The notes below the pieces were generated by a model. The model was not told the origin of the DNA, ran no database searches, and saw only the letters and a list, made by a program, of their open reading frames with translations. From NCBI GenBank assembly GCA_945898725.1, contig CAMDIK010000006.1, positions 1 to 64,000 on the forward strand: a DNA stretch of 64,000 bases. Direction: 5' to 3'. The stretch comes from Rickettsia typhi. Its GTDB lineage: Bacteria > Pseudomonadota > Alphaproteobacteria > Rickettsiales > Deianiraeaceae. Made by a program: the position numbers and the translations under genes. Position 1 is the stretch's first letter; each line of letters opens with the position of its first letter. Positions 25,094 to 34,581 of the stretch are shown piece by piece.

Positions 25094-26407
25094 TTACCAA
25101 TTTAATATATTTTGCGTCACTTCGTGCAAATCAGCGTGCATAATTGAGTATTTCTCCTGGGTTGCTGGGAATTTTGCATTTTTATCAAATTTTATAGGAT
25201 CTGCGGTGGAAAATGCAATATTTTTCCCGCTGTTGCGGCTAAGGAAGGGAAATAATGCAACTGCCGTGTGTGGGTCGATAATTTTATTGTACTTTTTCTC
25301 AATTTCAACCTGGGTTTTTGCGCAATTTTCCATTGAAGTTCCGAAAACCGTGAAATGTGTGCGGAATTTCTCTAAAACCCTTGTGCTAACTGTGAAATTC
25401 CCAGATTCTGCAAGGTTGTTCATGTAATTTTGCACATCTTGCTTATCATCACACAAAAGCCAAATTAACCGCTCAAAATTGGAAGGATTTGCAATGTCAA
25501 TCGCATTAGAAGTGGTTGGAATAATTTTTTTTGGCTCAAATCTGCCTGTGTTGTAAAATCTTAAAAGCGTGTCGTTTTCGTTGACTGCGATTGTAAAATT
25601 CGCCTTTATACCCATTAATTTTGCAATAAATCCGGAAAGAATATTGCCAAAATTCCCCGTTGGCACTGCAAAATTTAACTCCCTGTTGCCACACTGGAAA
25701 TATGTGTAAAAATAATACACAATTTGCGCTGTAATTCTTCCCCAGTTGATTGAATTTACCGTCATTAGATTGAATTTTTCTGTAATTTCAGAAGAAGTAA
25801 ATGCCCCCTTTACCAAAGTTTGACAATCGTCAAAAGTGCCGTGAATTGCGATGTTTTTCACGTTGTCACTAATAACTGATGTCATTTGCACTCTCTGAAA
25901 ATCTGATATTTTTTCATATGGGTGAAGTATGCAAATTTTCACAAATTTACTGCCCTTAAAAGCGTGTATTGCCGCCGAGCCTGTGTCGCCGGAAGTTGCC
26001 GTTATTATTAGCTTTTTTTCATTTTTAACGCTTAAACAATGTTCCACAATCTGCCCTAAAAACTGCATTGCAAAATCTTTAAAAGACAAGGTTGGCCCGT
26101 GATATAATTCTAAAAGAGATAAATTTTCATTTAATTCGCATATAGGCGCTGGGTTTTCGGGGAAATTTACATACGCCGCCTCGCAGCATTTTTGTATAAC
26201 ATTTTTGCTTATTTCCGGGCAAAATAACGCAATAATTTCCGTTGCAAGCTGGGTATAGCCTAATTTTGACCATTTTTCCATAATTTCTTCAGTAATTTTC
26301 GGCAAATTAAGTGGCATATACAACCCCCCATCCGGCGAAGTTCCAGATAGCAAAATATCGGAAAATTGCCTGGAAATACTAGAATTTCTTGTGCTTATGT
26401 ACTGCAT
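25094..26407 (-). CDS. thrC: Threonine synthase
   Basis: PLP enzyme converting O-phospho-L-homoserine to threonine, 437 aa as in the longer (type II) enzymes. PLP-lysine region LSFKDFAMQFLGQ; phosphate/PLP motifs ATSGDTGSAAIHAF and VPTGNFGNILSG. The N-terminal STRNSSISRQFSDILLSGTS and the C-terminal DPHTAVAL are family features. It ends the thrA-thrC operon, which has a 2-nt gap. No homoserine kinase gene is adjacent, though the enzyme needs its product. Confidence 0.96.
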   Translation of the reverse strand: MQYISTRNSSISRQFSDILLSGTSPDGGLYMPLNLPKITEEIMEKWSKLGYTQLATEIIALFCPEISKNVIQKCCEAAYVNFPENPAPICELNENLSLLELYHGPTLSFKDFAMQFLGQIVEHCLSVKNEKKLIITATSGDTGSAAIHAFKGSKFVKICILHPYEKISDFQRVQMTSVISDNVKNIAIHGTFDDCQTLVKGAFTSSEITEKFNLMTVNSINWGRITAQIVYYFYTYFQCGNRELNFAVPTGNFGNILSGFIAKLMGIKANFTIAVNENDTLLRFYNTGRFEPKKIIPTTSNAIDIANPSNFERLIWLLCDDKQDVQNYMNNLAESGNFTVSTRVLEKFRTHFTVFGTSMENCAKTQVEIEKKYNKIIDPHTAVALFPFLSRNSGKNIAFSTADPIKFDKNAKFPATQEKYSIMHADLHEVTQNILNW

Positions 26408-26409
26408 AT

Positions 26410-28812
26410 TTATAACATATTAGCTAATTTAATCAAGTCAGAAAATACGCCAATTGCCGTAATATCCGCGCCCGCACCAGGCCCACGCACAACCAATGGC
26501 GAATTATTATAATATTTCGTTGTGATGGAAATAATATTATCGGTATACCTAGTTGAAGCAAGCGGATTACCAATATCCACGGGCATAATTTTTGCTAAAA
26601 CCCCGTCTTTTGCTACAATTCCAACATACCTTAATACCTGATTGTTGTCTTTTGCAAGGCTGACTCTTTTTTGCATATCTTGGTCATATTTTGCCAAATC
26701 CGAATATAGATCTGCAAGTTTTACGCTTTGGGCGCTGGGTGGAACTAAATTTTCAACTTGTATGTCAGACATATCAATTTCCATTCCTATCATACGGGCT
26801 AAAATTAGCAATTTTCTGGCAAAATCTTCACCGGATAAATCGTCGCGCGGGTCAGGTTCTGTAAAACCACTTGCCTGGGCATCTTTTACAATTTCGCTAA
26901 AATGCCTGTCCGGGTTAAGGTTATTGAATATATAGCTTAAAGTTCCGGAAAGTATTCCCTCGATTTTGATAATTTCATCGCCGGAATTCAGTAAATCTTG
27001 AATTGTGGAAATAATTGGCAACCCTGCACCCACATTTGCTTCGTAAAAAAAGTGCTTACCCGCGCCCGCAAGTGTTTTTTGCAAGTGTTTCCAGGTATTT
27101 ATAGGCAGAACATTAGCTTTTTTATTTGGCGTTACAATATTAAACCCCAGCTGCACAAAACTGCAGTATTCATAGGCAATTTTCTCTGATGCCGTGCAAT
27201 CTATTATAACAGGATTAATTAGGTCATATTTCAACTTTATTTCCTGCAAAACATCGTGAAAATTTTCGTATTTCACGCCATTATTTTCTAGATTTTCTTT
27301 GGAAAAATCACCGGAAAATATATATTTTGAACTATTGGCAATTGCCATAATTTCCAAGTTAATTCCCTTGTTTAACATGTATTCTTTTTGCGATTTTACC
27401 ATTTCCAGTACGGCATTTCCCACAACGCCCACACCAAGTAGCACAATTTGTATTGTTGTATAGCTATCAAAAATTGAAGAATGCACCGTCTTTACTGCGC
27501 GATTTGCACATTCCATATTTACAACGCATGAAATATTTGCCTCGGATAAATCTTGTGCAATTGCATTTACATTTACAGAAACCCTTCCAAGATTGCTAAA
27601 TATTTTCCCGGAAATTCCAGGTATTCCCGCCATTCCACTGCCGATTATTGATATAATTGCCTGAGATTCTTTCGTTTTTAGATTTATAACTTGGTCTGCA
27701 ATTTCGCAGGAAAACTCCTGCTTTAGGGAATTTAGCGCGAAATTTGCATCTTCACACCTCACGGCAAAGCAAATATTCGTCTCTGAAGATGCTTGTGAAA
27801 TTAAAATTACATTCACGTCAGCGCTGTGTAGAGCGGAAAAAGTTCGCCTGGAAAACCCCGGAATTCCTATCATTCTCACCCCACTTACGGAAATTAGGGT
27901 TATGTTTTCAATTTTGGTTATACCCTTGATCTGGTAATTTGGATTAGTCTCATTGGAAATTAAAGTTCCAGAGCATTGTGGATTTTGAACATTCTTGATT
28001 AATATCGGAATATTGCTACGAATTACTGGAAATAATGCGTTCATACACACAACTTTATTGCCAAAATAAGATAGCTCCAGCGCCTCTTGATAGGAAATTT
28101 TGTCAAGCAAGGTGGCATTTTTTACTATTTTTGGATCAGCTGTGTATATTCCATCAACATCCTTCCAGATTTCCAAAATTTTTGCATTAATTGCACCGGC
28201 AACAATGGATGCGGTATAGTCTGACCCGTTTCGCCCAAGTGTGGTGGTTTTATTTTCCGCATTTGATGCAAAAAACCCAGGAATAATGGTATATTTTGCA
28301 TCGCAAGACTGCAGTTTTTTGGAAATTAAGCCATTGGTTAGTGTGAAATCAACATTTGCATTGCCAAAATTTGAGTCTGTTTTGATTAAATTTTCAGGAT
28401 TTACAAGGGAAGTGTTCACCGTTTTTTGGCAAAATTCATGCACAATTTGCGATGAAAACCTTTCCCCAAAGCTCATAATTGAGTCCAAGTTTTCTTTTGT
28501 TAAATCCTTGGACTTGAAGATATTTTCCATTAAATATTCCAATTTATTTGCAATTTCCGTTACAGAACTTGAGTGGATATCAAGCTGCGTGGCAATTTCC
28601 TGGTGAAAAATTACAATTTTCTCAAGCTGCATCTTGTATTCCTTAATATTTTCCGCTGCTAAATTTGCAGTTTTAATCAGGGCATCTGTGATTCCAAAAA
28701 ATGCGGAAACCACAATCACGCAGGAATTATTTTTTGTGGCAATATCGTATATTACCTTGATATCATTGGCATTTTTCAGAATAGAACCACCAAATTTTAA
28801 TACATTTAACAT
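26410..28812 (-). CDS. thrA: Bifunctional aspartokinase/homoserine dehydrogenase
   Basis: About 800-aa fusion catalysing the first and third steps from aspartate to threonine. The aspartokinase half starts with LKFGGSILKNANDIK and has TLGRNGSDYTAS. Two ACT regulatory segments follow (ITLISVSGVRMIG; AIISIIGSGMAG). The homoserine dehydrogenase half has LLGVGVVGNAVLE (NAD(P) site), TPNKKANV, the GILSGTLSYIFN motif and EPDPRDDLSGEDFARKL. The ATG at 28812 puts MLNVLKFGGS at the N-terminus; a TTG at 28839 would add nine residues. It is divergent from a P-loop gene, with about 66 nt between starts. Confidence 0.95.
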   Translation of the reverse strand: MLNVLKFGGSILKNANDIKVIYDIATKNNSCVIVVSAFFGITDALIKTANLAAENIKEYKMQLEKIVIFHQEIATQLDIHSSSVTEIANKLEYLMENIFKSKDLTKENLDSIMSFGERFSSQIVHEFCQKTVNTSLVNPENLIKTDSNFGNANVDFTLTNGLISKKLQSCDAKYTIIPGFFASNAENKTTTLGRNGSDYTASIVAGAINAKILEIWKDVDGIYTADPKIVKNATLLDKISYQEALELSYFGNKVVCMNALFPVIRSNIPILIKNVQNPQCSGTLISNETNPNYQIKGITKIENITLISVSGVRMIGIPGFSRRTFSALHSADVNVILISQASSETNICFAVRCEDANFALNSLKQEFSCEIADQVINLKTKESQAIISIIGSGMAGIPGISGKIFSNLGRVSVNVNAIAQDLSEANISCVVNMECANRAVKTVHSSIFDSYTTIQIVLLGVGVVGNAVLEMVKSQKEYMLNKGINLEIMAIANSSKYIFSGDFSKENLENNGVKYENFHDVLQEIKLKYDLINPVIIDCTASEKIAYEYCSFVQLGFNIVTPNKKANVLPINTWKHLQKTLAGAGKHFFYEANVGAGLPIISTIQDLLNSGDEIIKIEGILSGTLSYIFNNLNPDRHFSEIVKDAQASGFTEPDPRDDLSGEDFARKLLILARMIGMEIDMSDIQVENLVPPSAQSVKLADLYSDLAKYDQDMQKRVSLAKDNNQVLRYVGIVAKDGVLAKIMPVDIGNPLASTRYTDNIISITTKYYNNSPLVVRGPGAGADITAIGVFSDLIKLANML

Positions 28813-28878
28813 ATTTACTTGAAAAATAAATCTAATCAAATCTATGATATATAATCATTATATGCAAGATAAAGCTGT

Positions 28879-29598
28879 ATGAAAAATAAAATTATCAGTT
28901 TGGTTGGAATGTCTGGTGTTGGCAAGACCAGTTTTGCAGGAAAATTGCACCCAAATTCGCATTTTCATTACTGCGTAGACTATGCAATTCAGGAATTTTA
29001 TTTGAAAGATTCGCTGGAAAATACAGGGAAAAGTGCCATAAACAACCTTTCTGCAATGGCGAATTTTCTGGGGAAAATTGGCGACGAGAAATCAGGTGGA
29101 ATGGACTATAAAACTTTTTGTACGCGCCAGGACTTATATATGAATGCTGAAAAAAATGCCACTTTGCACTTGGAAAATATTGCTGAAAATTTACTGGAAA
29201 AGTACGACTTTATTATTAATGATTTAACCGGTTCCATTTGCGAAATTGTCAATTTTGACGATCCAAATGATAGAATTTTGCAGTTTTTATCGCGCAATAC
29301 AACAATTTTACACATCAAAACTTCGGATATTTATATTTTCGAGCTTGTGAAGATTGCAATGCAAAATCCGAAACCGCTGCTTTATAATCGCAGTTTTCTT
29401 GATGAAAATATCAAATATTACCAGGAATTACAGGGATTTTCTGAAATTGACGGTGTAAACCCGGATGATTTTTTCCGCTTTATTTTTCCAAGATTAATCC
29501 GAAACCGCGCGCAAAAATACGACAAATTTGCAGCACTGGGAAAGTCAATTTCCCTTGAAAACTTTAGGAATATTGCAAATATTCACGAAATTATTTAA
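28879..29598 (+). CDS. P-loop NTPase/kinase-like protein
   Basis: 239-aa protein with an N-terminal Walker A, GMSGVGKTSF (residues 9-18). It has an acidic strand INDLTGSICEIV that could serve as Walker B, and a basic C-terminal region (FIFPRLIRNRAQKYDKFA). The overall plan resembles small-molecule or nucleotide kinases, but I recognise no named family. It is encoded head-to-head with thrA-thrC and before cysK, so a link to amino-acid metabolism is possible. One idea is that it replaces the missing homoserine kinase; the sequence itself does not show this. Confidence 0.6.
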   Translation: MKNKIISLVGMSGVGKTSFAGKLHPNSHFHYCVDYAIQEFYLKDSLENTGKSAINNLSAMANFLGKIGDEKSGGMDYKTFCTRQDLYMNAEKNATLHLENIAENLLEKYDFIINDLTGSICEIVNFDDPNDRILQFLSRNTTILHIKTSDIYIFELVKIAMQNPKPLLYNRSFLDENIKYYQELQGFSEIDGVNPDDFFRFIFPRLIRNRAQKYDKFAALGKSISLENFRNIANIHEII

Positions 29599-29653
29599 AG
29601 TTACTTGCATTTAAAAAAAATAGCTTAATATTTCTGCACAAGTTTTGGGTAGT

Positions 29654-30574
29654 ATGTATAAAAGTATTTTAGATTTAGTTGGAAACACGCCGATTGTGCA
29701 ATTGCCCGGTAGTTTATCTAGAAATGGCAGGGTTTTTGCTAAATTAGACTACATGAATCCATCTGGATCTATGAAAGATAGAATAGTGCAAAAAATGATA
29801 TTAGATGCCGAAAAATCAGGTATTTTAACTGAAAACACAACTTTAATCGAGCCAACTAGCGGAAATACGGGAATTGCTTTGGCATGTTTTTGCGCTGTGC
29901 GAGGCTATAAATTAATACTTGTTATGCCCTCAAATATGAGTATTGAGCGCAGAAAAATGGCTGAATTATATGGTGCAAAAATCGTACTTAGCGACCCAAA
30001 AGATGGCTTCATGGGTGCAATTAAAATGGCAAAAGATCTATCTGCAACAATGCCAAATGCCGTAGTTTTGGATCAGTATAATAATAATTCAAATTTTGAG
30101 GCGCAAAAGCAAACCGGAGAGGAAATTTGGCGCCAAATGGACGGTAAGATTGATATATTTGTAGCCGGAGTTGGAACGGGCGGGAATATCAGCGGAGTTG
30201 CGAGCTGTATCAAGAAATATAACCCGAATTTTTCTGCAATTGCTGTAGAGCCTGAAGAAAATGACATTTTGGGCGGAGGTGGTAAGTATGCGCCACACTT
30301 TTTACAAGGAATAGGTCCAAATTTTATTCCGCAGAATTTTAAACCAGATCTGGTAGATGAAATATTCCATGTAAGCAAGGAAGATGCAATAAATACGGCT
30401 CATATACTTGCAAAAAATTGCGGAATTCCCGCCGGAATTTCAAGCGGAGCAACGGCATTTGCAGCTTTGGAAATATCAAAAAGACCTGAAAACGTAGAGA
30501 AAAATATTCTATTTATGGTAGCATCCTGCGCCGAAAGATATCTTTCCAGTGTAATGTTTGAGCAGGTTAGTTGA
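29654..30574 (+). CDS. cysK: Cysteine synthase (O-acetylserine sulfhydrylase)
   Basis: PLP enzyme making cysteine from O-acetylserine and sulfide. PLP lysine in NPSGSMKDRIV, the substrate loop EPTSGNTGIALA, and the glycine-rich phosphate site GVGTGGNISGV are all present. The length of 306 aa is typical. The ATG at 29654 matches the usual MYKSILDLVGNTPIVQL start; a TTG at 29645 would add three residues. It lies 55 nt after the P-loop gene. The last bases overlap the convergent gene at 30567 by 8 nt. No cysE is seen nearby. Confidence 0.94.
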   Translation: MYKSILDLVGNTPIVQLPGSLSRNGRVFAKLDYMNPSGSMKDRIVQKMILDAEKSGILTENTTLIEPTSGNTGIALACFCAVRGYKLILVMPSNMSIERRKMAELYGAKIVLSDPKDGFMGAIKMAKDLSATMPNAVVLDQYNNNSNFEAQKQTGEEIWRQMDGKIDIFVAGVGTGGNISGVASCIKKYNPNFSAIAVEPEENDILGGGGKYAPHFLQGIGPNFIPQNFKPDLVDEIFHVSKEDAINTAHILAKNCGIPAGISSGATAFAALEISKRPENVEKNILFMVASCAERYLSSVMFEQVS

Positions 30575-31079
30575 TGCATTCAATCTTCAAGTCCAGCATA
30601 ATTTCCTTTTTGCACTTATACAATATTTTTTGGTTATTTTCCTTATCCGCGGCAATTAATTTGCAATATTTGTAGTATCTATCAGCAAAATGACCAAGTC
30701 TATCCGGTGCACAATGGGCACCTTCCATGTAAAATCTATATTTTTTATATAATGTATAGTAAAATTCAGCATCTAATTCGTGTTGCTTGGTGGCAATATC
30801 TGCGGCGGTTATGTTTTTTAAATCTGAAGTATCGGTGTATCTTTCGTAGTCCACGCCAGATTGTGAAACATTATTCGTAATATTTACATTGCCATTAACG
30901 CTCGAATTTTTCATTTTATCAATTTGATTTACCACTTGATGGTTACCTACATTTGCTTGAATTTTCTTGGAAGAATTGATGTCAGGCTTGAAGAATAATA
31001 TGCCAAATATTCCAATTAGCACGATATATGTTAGGTCTTTTTTTGAGGTAAATTTTTTTATTATTGATATAACGTTCAT
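30567..31079 (-). CDS. Hypothetical membrane-anchored protein
   Basis: 170-aa protein from the ATG at 31079. A basic N-terminus precedes one membrane helix (about residues 18-35), then a linker rich in Asn and Ser (NGNVNITNNVSQSG) and a C-terminal domain with four cysteines (AHCAPDR, YYKYCKL, LYKCKKE, IECIN). The domain would face the periplasm. The cysteines may form two disulfides. No family recognised. It is convergent with cysK. Confidence 0.65.
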   Translation of the reverse strand: MNVISIIKKFTSKKDLTYIVLIGIFGILFFKPDINSSKKIQANVGNHQVVNQIDKMKNSSVNGNVNITNNVSQSGVDYERYTDTSDLKNITAADIATKQHELDAEFYYTLYKKYRFYMEGAHCAPDRLGHFADRYYKYCKLIAADKENNQKILYKCKKEIMLDLKIECIN

Positions 31080-31193
31080 TTTCGACAACCAAAATCTATA
31101 ATATTATTAGAGGTAATTTTTAATAATCAAGAGATTGGTGAAATTTGCAACTAGGTCACCATTACATTAAATCTACTAAAATAAAGATTTATC

Positions 31194-31928
31194 TTATATA
31201 CGATTAGGCGCGTGCTGAACTATAGAGTTATTTGCAAGCTTTTTAATGTAAGATGCGTGAGTCATATTTTCTTCCGGCTCCTTCTTCCGTGCATCATTCT
31301 TGCCCTGCATGTTTAATTCACCATTTGCCTGCGTCCATGTAGATATTTTCACTTCTGCGCTACGTTGCATGTTAGGGCTGCCCATGTACGAAGATGCAAA
31401 GTGGTTATCTCCAATTTTTTTACGCACATCGATTGCTAACTTTATAATACTAAGTACTCGCTCCATATCTTTTTGAGAGGAATGGGGAACCAATGCAATT
31501 AATTTACTTTTTCTAATTCTGTTCTTGATATTGTGAAATTGAATACCTGTCCAATGGCAATGTTTATTTACAAAATCCTGACACAGTTCTGCAGTTTTGC
31601 GTGCATTCTTCAGCGAAATAGTTATAAGCTGCATATTAGTACCATCGGACGCTAAAGATGGCAAATGATCAATAGATGTGTTCTTGAGAAACGGCAATTC
31701 CTTACGCAGTGATGCACTCTTCAGGTCAATATTACAAGCACTGTCACTGTTGATAATATTGTATTTAGTATTAGATGCTTTGCTGACACTCTCAACTAAA
31801 TTGAACTTCTTGTTAATACCAACTTTCTTAGCGATTAAATTAATTTCCTGGATTTTGGCATCGGGCAGTAGAGATGCATCAACACTGTTATTTCCATCTT
31901 GCAGATTTAAATATGGTTGAATTTTCAT
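31194..31928 (-). CDS. Hypothetical protein, orphan
   Basis: 244-aa protein without signal peptide or membrane segment and without a recognised domain. It is mixed alpha/beta at first (LITISLKNARKTAELCQDFV; SKLIALVPHSSQKDMERVL) with a charged, probably disordered tail (GKNDARKKEPEENM). The perfect promoter at 31951-31979 puts the transcription start near 31944, so the ATG at 31928 is preferred to the one at 31940, which would leave almost no leader. It is transcribed alone. Strong promoter and lack of relatives in my memory make it a lineage-specific candidate. Confidence 0.65.
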   Translation of the reverse strand: MKIQPYLNLQDGNNSVDASLLPDAKIQEINLIAKKVGINKKFNLVESVSKASNTKYNIINSDSACNIDLKSASLRKELPFLKNTSIDHLPSLASDGTNMQLITISLKNARKTAELCQDFVNKHCHWTGIQFHNIKNRIRKSKLIALVPHSSQKDMERVLSIIKLAIDVRKKIGDNHFASSYMGSPNMQRSAEVKISTWTQANGELNMQGKNDARKKEPEENMTHASYIKKLANNSIVQHAPNRI

Positions 31929-31950
31929 ATAAATGATCAAATAATACTAC

Positions 31951-31979
31951 ATTATAGCACAAATTACATACAATGTCAA
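31951..31979 (-). promoter_or_regulatory. Perfect consensus sigma-70 promoter
   Basis: On the minus strand: TTGACA (31979-31974), a 17-nt spacer, and TATAAT (31956-31951). It drives the orphan gene 31928-31194. It lies just after the stop of the neighbouring pseudouridine synthase gene, which is at 31981. Confidence 0.85.
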
Positions 31980-31980
31980 G

Positions 31981-32760
31981 CTATTTTTTCAACAAATTTA
32001 ACTCAAAGAAATCGCGCGGTTTCATTCCGGAAATGGAATATTTACCAAACTTTTCCCGAACCAGCCTGTTTACTTCAAAACCAAAATGCTGCATAATATT
32101 GCGAATTTCATTATTTTTTCCCTCGTATATCTTGAACTTAAATCGATGATTTGTCTTGGAATCGGCAAGGGATTTCTCACTGCCATCGTAAGAAATAATC
32201 ACTTTTCCATAGGTAACATTGTCAAGTGTGATGCCATTTCTAGATTGAGAAATCATATCATGCAATTTTTCTTGGGTTAAAATACCAAATGCCCGCACCC
32301 TGTAAGTTTTTTGAATATCACTACCTGGAAGCTCCATTTTTCTTGCAAATTCGCCATCATTTGTAAATAATAACAGCCCTTCGGTGTTATAATCCAGCCT
32401 TCCAATTGCCATTAAATTCTGATATTTCTTGGGTAAAAGATTGAAAACCGTCACGCGCCCGCGATCATCCGCCCTGCTAGTAATACAACCTTTTGGCTTA
32501 TAAAAGCAAAAAAGCCTTGTCTGGTCGGGAATAAATCTATATGGCTTACCGGCAACCATCAAAGCATCTCCAACCTTCACGGTTTCGCTAAAATCTTCAA
32601 CCAATTGGGAATTCACAAAAACTTCCCTGTTTTTTATAAAAACATCCGCCTCGCGCCTGGAACAAATTCCAAGCCTTGCCAACGCCTGATTCACGCGATA
32701 AACATTACCTTCTATAGACACATCTTCAGATTGCTCTTGTTTATTATTATTTTGACTCAT
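31981..32760 (-). CDS. rluB: RsuA/RluB/RluE-family rRNA pseudouridine synthase
   Basis: Makes pseudouridine in ribosomal RNA. The N-terminal S4 RNA-binding domain (VNQALARLGICSRREADVFI) is followed by the synthase domain with FYKPKGCITSR, the catalytic GRLDYNTEGLLLFTNDG (Asp) and KTYRVRAFG. A later LVREKFGKYSISGMKPRDF ends the domain as in RluB. The start is uncertain: ATG at 32760 (used here), ATG at 32772 or GTG at 32778; all differ only in a polar leader. It overlaps the bactofilin stop at 32747. Confidence 0.9.
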   Translation of the reverse strand: MSQNNNKQEQSEDVSIEGNVYRVNQALARLGICSRREADVFIKNREVFVNSQLVEDFSETVKVGDALMVAGKPYRFIPDQTRLFCFYKPKGCITSRADDRGRVTVFNLLPKKYQNLMAIGRLDYNTEGLLLFTNDGEFARKMELPGSDIQKTYRVRAFGILTQEKLHDMISQSRNGITLDNVTYGKVIISYDGSEKSLADSKTNHRFKFKIYEGKNNEIRNIMQHFGFEVNRLVREKFGKYSISGMKPRDFFELNLLKK

Positions 32761-33148
32761 TTGCTTTACCATTAACACCTTTATTATTTACCGCTTCTTG
32801 CTTTCTTTTACATTTTCCATCAATATTCGCACCGTCTTCAACTGACAAATTTACGTAAGATATATCCCCAACTACCGTTGCATTTGAAAGAATTATCACG
32901 CTATTCCCAGAAATACTACCATGCAAAGTTCCCTTAATTTTCACAACCTCGCATGCTAGATCCCCAGTTACTACGCCACTTTCACGAATAGTTAGATTTT
33001 CAATTGTGCAATTTCCGTTCACCTTTCCCAAAATTTCAACTATTCCAGCTTGAGACGAAATATCGCCATTTATCACCAAATTTTCAGCAATAAAAGACAC
33101 CGCCTTATCTTGCACGGAAATATCTTCCCTAATTTTCATCTTATTCAT
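32747..33148 (-). CDS. Bactofilin (CcmA/BacA family)
   Basis: Cytoskeletal protein that self-assembles into filaments at the membrane. The core (about residues 20-115) shows the repeating beta-helix pattern with turns at regular spacing (LVINGDISSQAGIVEILGKV, LHGSISGNSVIILSN, VVGDISYVNLSVEDG). Short polar tails flank it, as in the family. The ATG at 33148 is preferred to the upstream frame, which starts with unrelated hydrophobic residues. It lies 20 nt downstream of an M23 peptidase gene, a neighbourhood seen in other bacteria where bactofilin positions a cell-wall hydrolase for shape control. Confidence 0.9.
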   Translation of the reverse strand: MNKMKIREDISVQDKAVSFIAENLVINGDISSQAGIVEILGKVNGNCTIENLTIRESGVVTGDLACEVVKIKGTLHGSISGNSVIILSNATVVGDISYVNLSVEDGANIDGKCKRKQEAVNNKGVNGKANESK

Positions 33149-33167
33149 ACACACAAAAAAACAAACA

Positions 33168-34520
33168 CTACCTAGATAACAATACAAACCGCGTAGGATT
33201 GACGGCTGTATTATTAATTCTTACTTCAAAATGCAAATGTGGACCCGTTGAGGTTCCCGAAGTTCCTTCTTTTCCAACCAATTGACCAGCCGAAACCCTC
33301 TGCCCCAATCTTACCAAAACTTGCGACAAATGGGCATATCTTGTCATAAAACCATACCCGTGCTCCACATCTACAGTCCAGCCATATCCATTATACCACC
33401 CGGCGCGCACCACCCTGCCAGAAGCCGTAGAAAATATATTCGACCCATATCTTCCAACCAGATCAACGCCTGCGTGCATTTTTCGAACATGATGCACCGG
33501 GTGCATTCTAAGCCCAAATTTACTGCCAAATCTAATCAAATTATGCAACGGCCGCCCAATTGGTATATTATTTGCAATTGTCTCAAGTTTAATTAAAGAT
33601 GGAATAAATGCATCATCGCGAACCAATTTATCAATTGCATTCGTGCTATAAACTTGCTTCGCCAAACCGGCGTAATCATTATTACACAACCTGCTTTTTA
33701 CCTTTGCCAATAAATCTTTCTCACTACTCTGCCCAAAACTTGCAACTCTTTTGATGGAATCAACTATATCACCCGTTACGTTAATAATTCTTCCAAACAT
33801 TGAGACTGAAGAGCAATCACCCAAAAAACCCAAGCTAGAAAGCATATTTCGCACATATATGTATCTGCGATGGGCGTACGCATGCCACAATTGAATTTTT
33901 TCCCGCAAAATATCAGTCATTTCCAAAACATTCATAGACCCCAACTCTTCCTTGGAAAAAACTCTAGACTCCACATGTGTTGCTTGCAGCTTGCTTGAGG
34001 CATCATGCTTGAGATTTTTTCCTGAATTTTGTCGGTCTATTCTATGCTTCATACCAATTTTATTGTCTTTTTTTTTAACATCTTCAGCATCGCTGTCAAT
34101 AGAATTATCAGAATCGTTGGTGTTTTCTTCATCAGAATTCTCATCTTCAGCGCCATCTTGTGCATCTTCACTTTCCTTGGTATGTTTTATTATATTTGAA
34201 ACATTTCCCTTGTTTGTTTTTTCAAAATACAAGTTCATTCTATCAATTGACTCAATCATTTCAGCAATTTCAGCCTTGGCAAAGGCTTGATCTTGCGTCA
34301 TTTGATAAATTTTACGGCTCTTGCTGTCAACTTTGTCATACAATTTTGCGCTTAAAAGTATTACACCAAGAATTACAATAATAATAAATAGCATCGCAAC
34401 CAGTAAAAATACCTGTGACGATCGATATAAATCAAAAGTTCGCACGTGTTTTTCAGATAATATCACAACTTTCTTCTGTGTTAGAAAGTTTTTCGATATT
34501 ATATTCCAATGCCGCTTCAT
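33168..34520 (-). CDS. M23-family peptidoglycan endopeptidase, membrane-anchored
   Basis: 450-aa protein with one N-terminal membrane helix (about residues 33-54) and a periplasmic coiled coil. A strongly acidic low-complexity linker lies near residues 115-150 (EDAQDGAEDENSDEEN). The C-terminal LytM/M23 zinc metallopeptidase has GSKFGLRMHPVHHVRKMHAG (first His/Asp ligands) and TSTGPHLHFEVRINN (HxH ligand). It cuts peptide cross-links in peptidoglycan. Adjacent bactofilin suggests paired action in morphogenesis, like BacA-LmdC modules. All zinc ligands look present, so it is probably active. Confidence 0.92.
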   Translation of the reverse strand: MKRHWNIISKNFLTQKKVVILSEKHVRTFDLYRSSQVFLLVAMLFIIIVILGVILLSAKLYDKVDSKSRKIYQMTQDQAFAKAEIAEMIESIDRMNLYFEKTNKGNVSNIIKHTKESEDAQDGAEDENSDEENTNDSDNSIDSDAEDVKKKDNKIGMKHRIDRQNSGKNLKHDASSKLQATHVESRVFSKEELGSMNVLEMTDILREKIQLWHAYAHRRYIYVRNMLSSLGFLGDCSSVSMFGRIINVTGDIVDSIKRVASFGQSSEKDLLAKVKSRLCNNDYAGLAKQVYSTNAIDKLVRDDAFIPSLIKLETIANNIPIGRPLHNLIRFGSKFGLRMHPVHHVRKMHAGVDLVGRYGSNIFSTASGRVVRAGWYNGYGWTVDVEHGYGFMTRYAHLSQVLVRLGQRVSAGQLVGKEGTSGTSTGPHLHFEVRINNTAVNPTRFVLLSR

Positions 34521-34581
34521 TTACAACCAGGTGAAAACATATTAAGTCTTAATATAACAAATTTTATTTACAAGCAATTTA

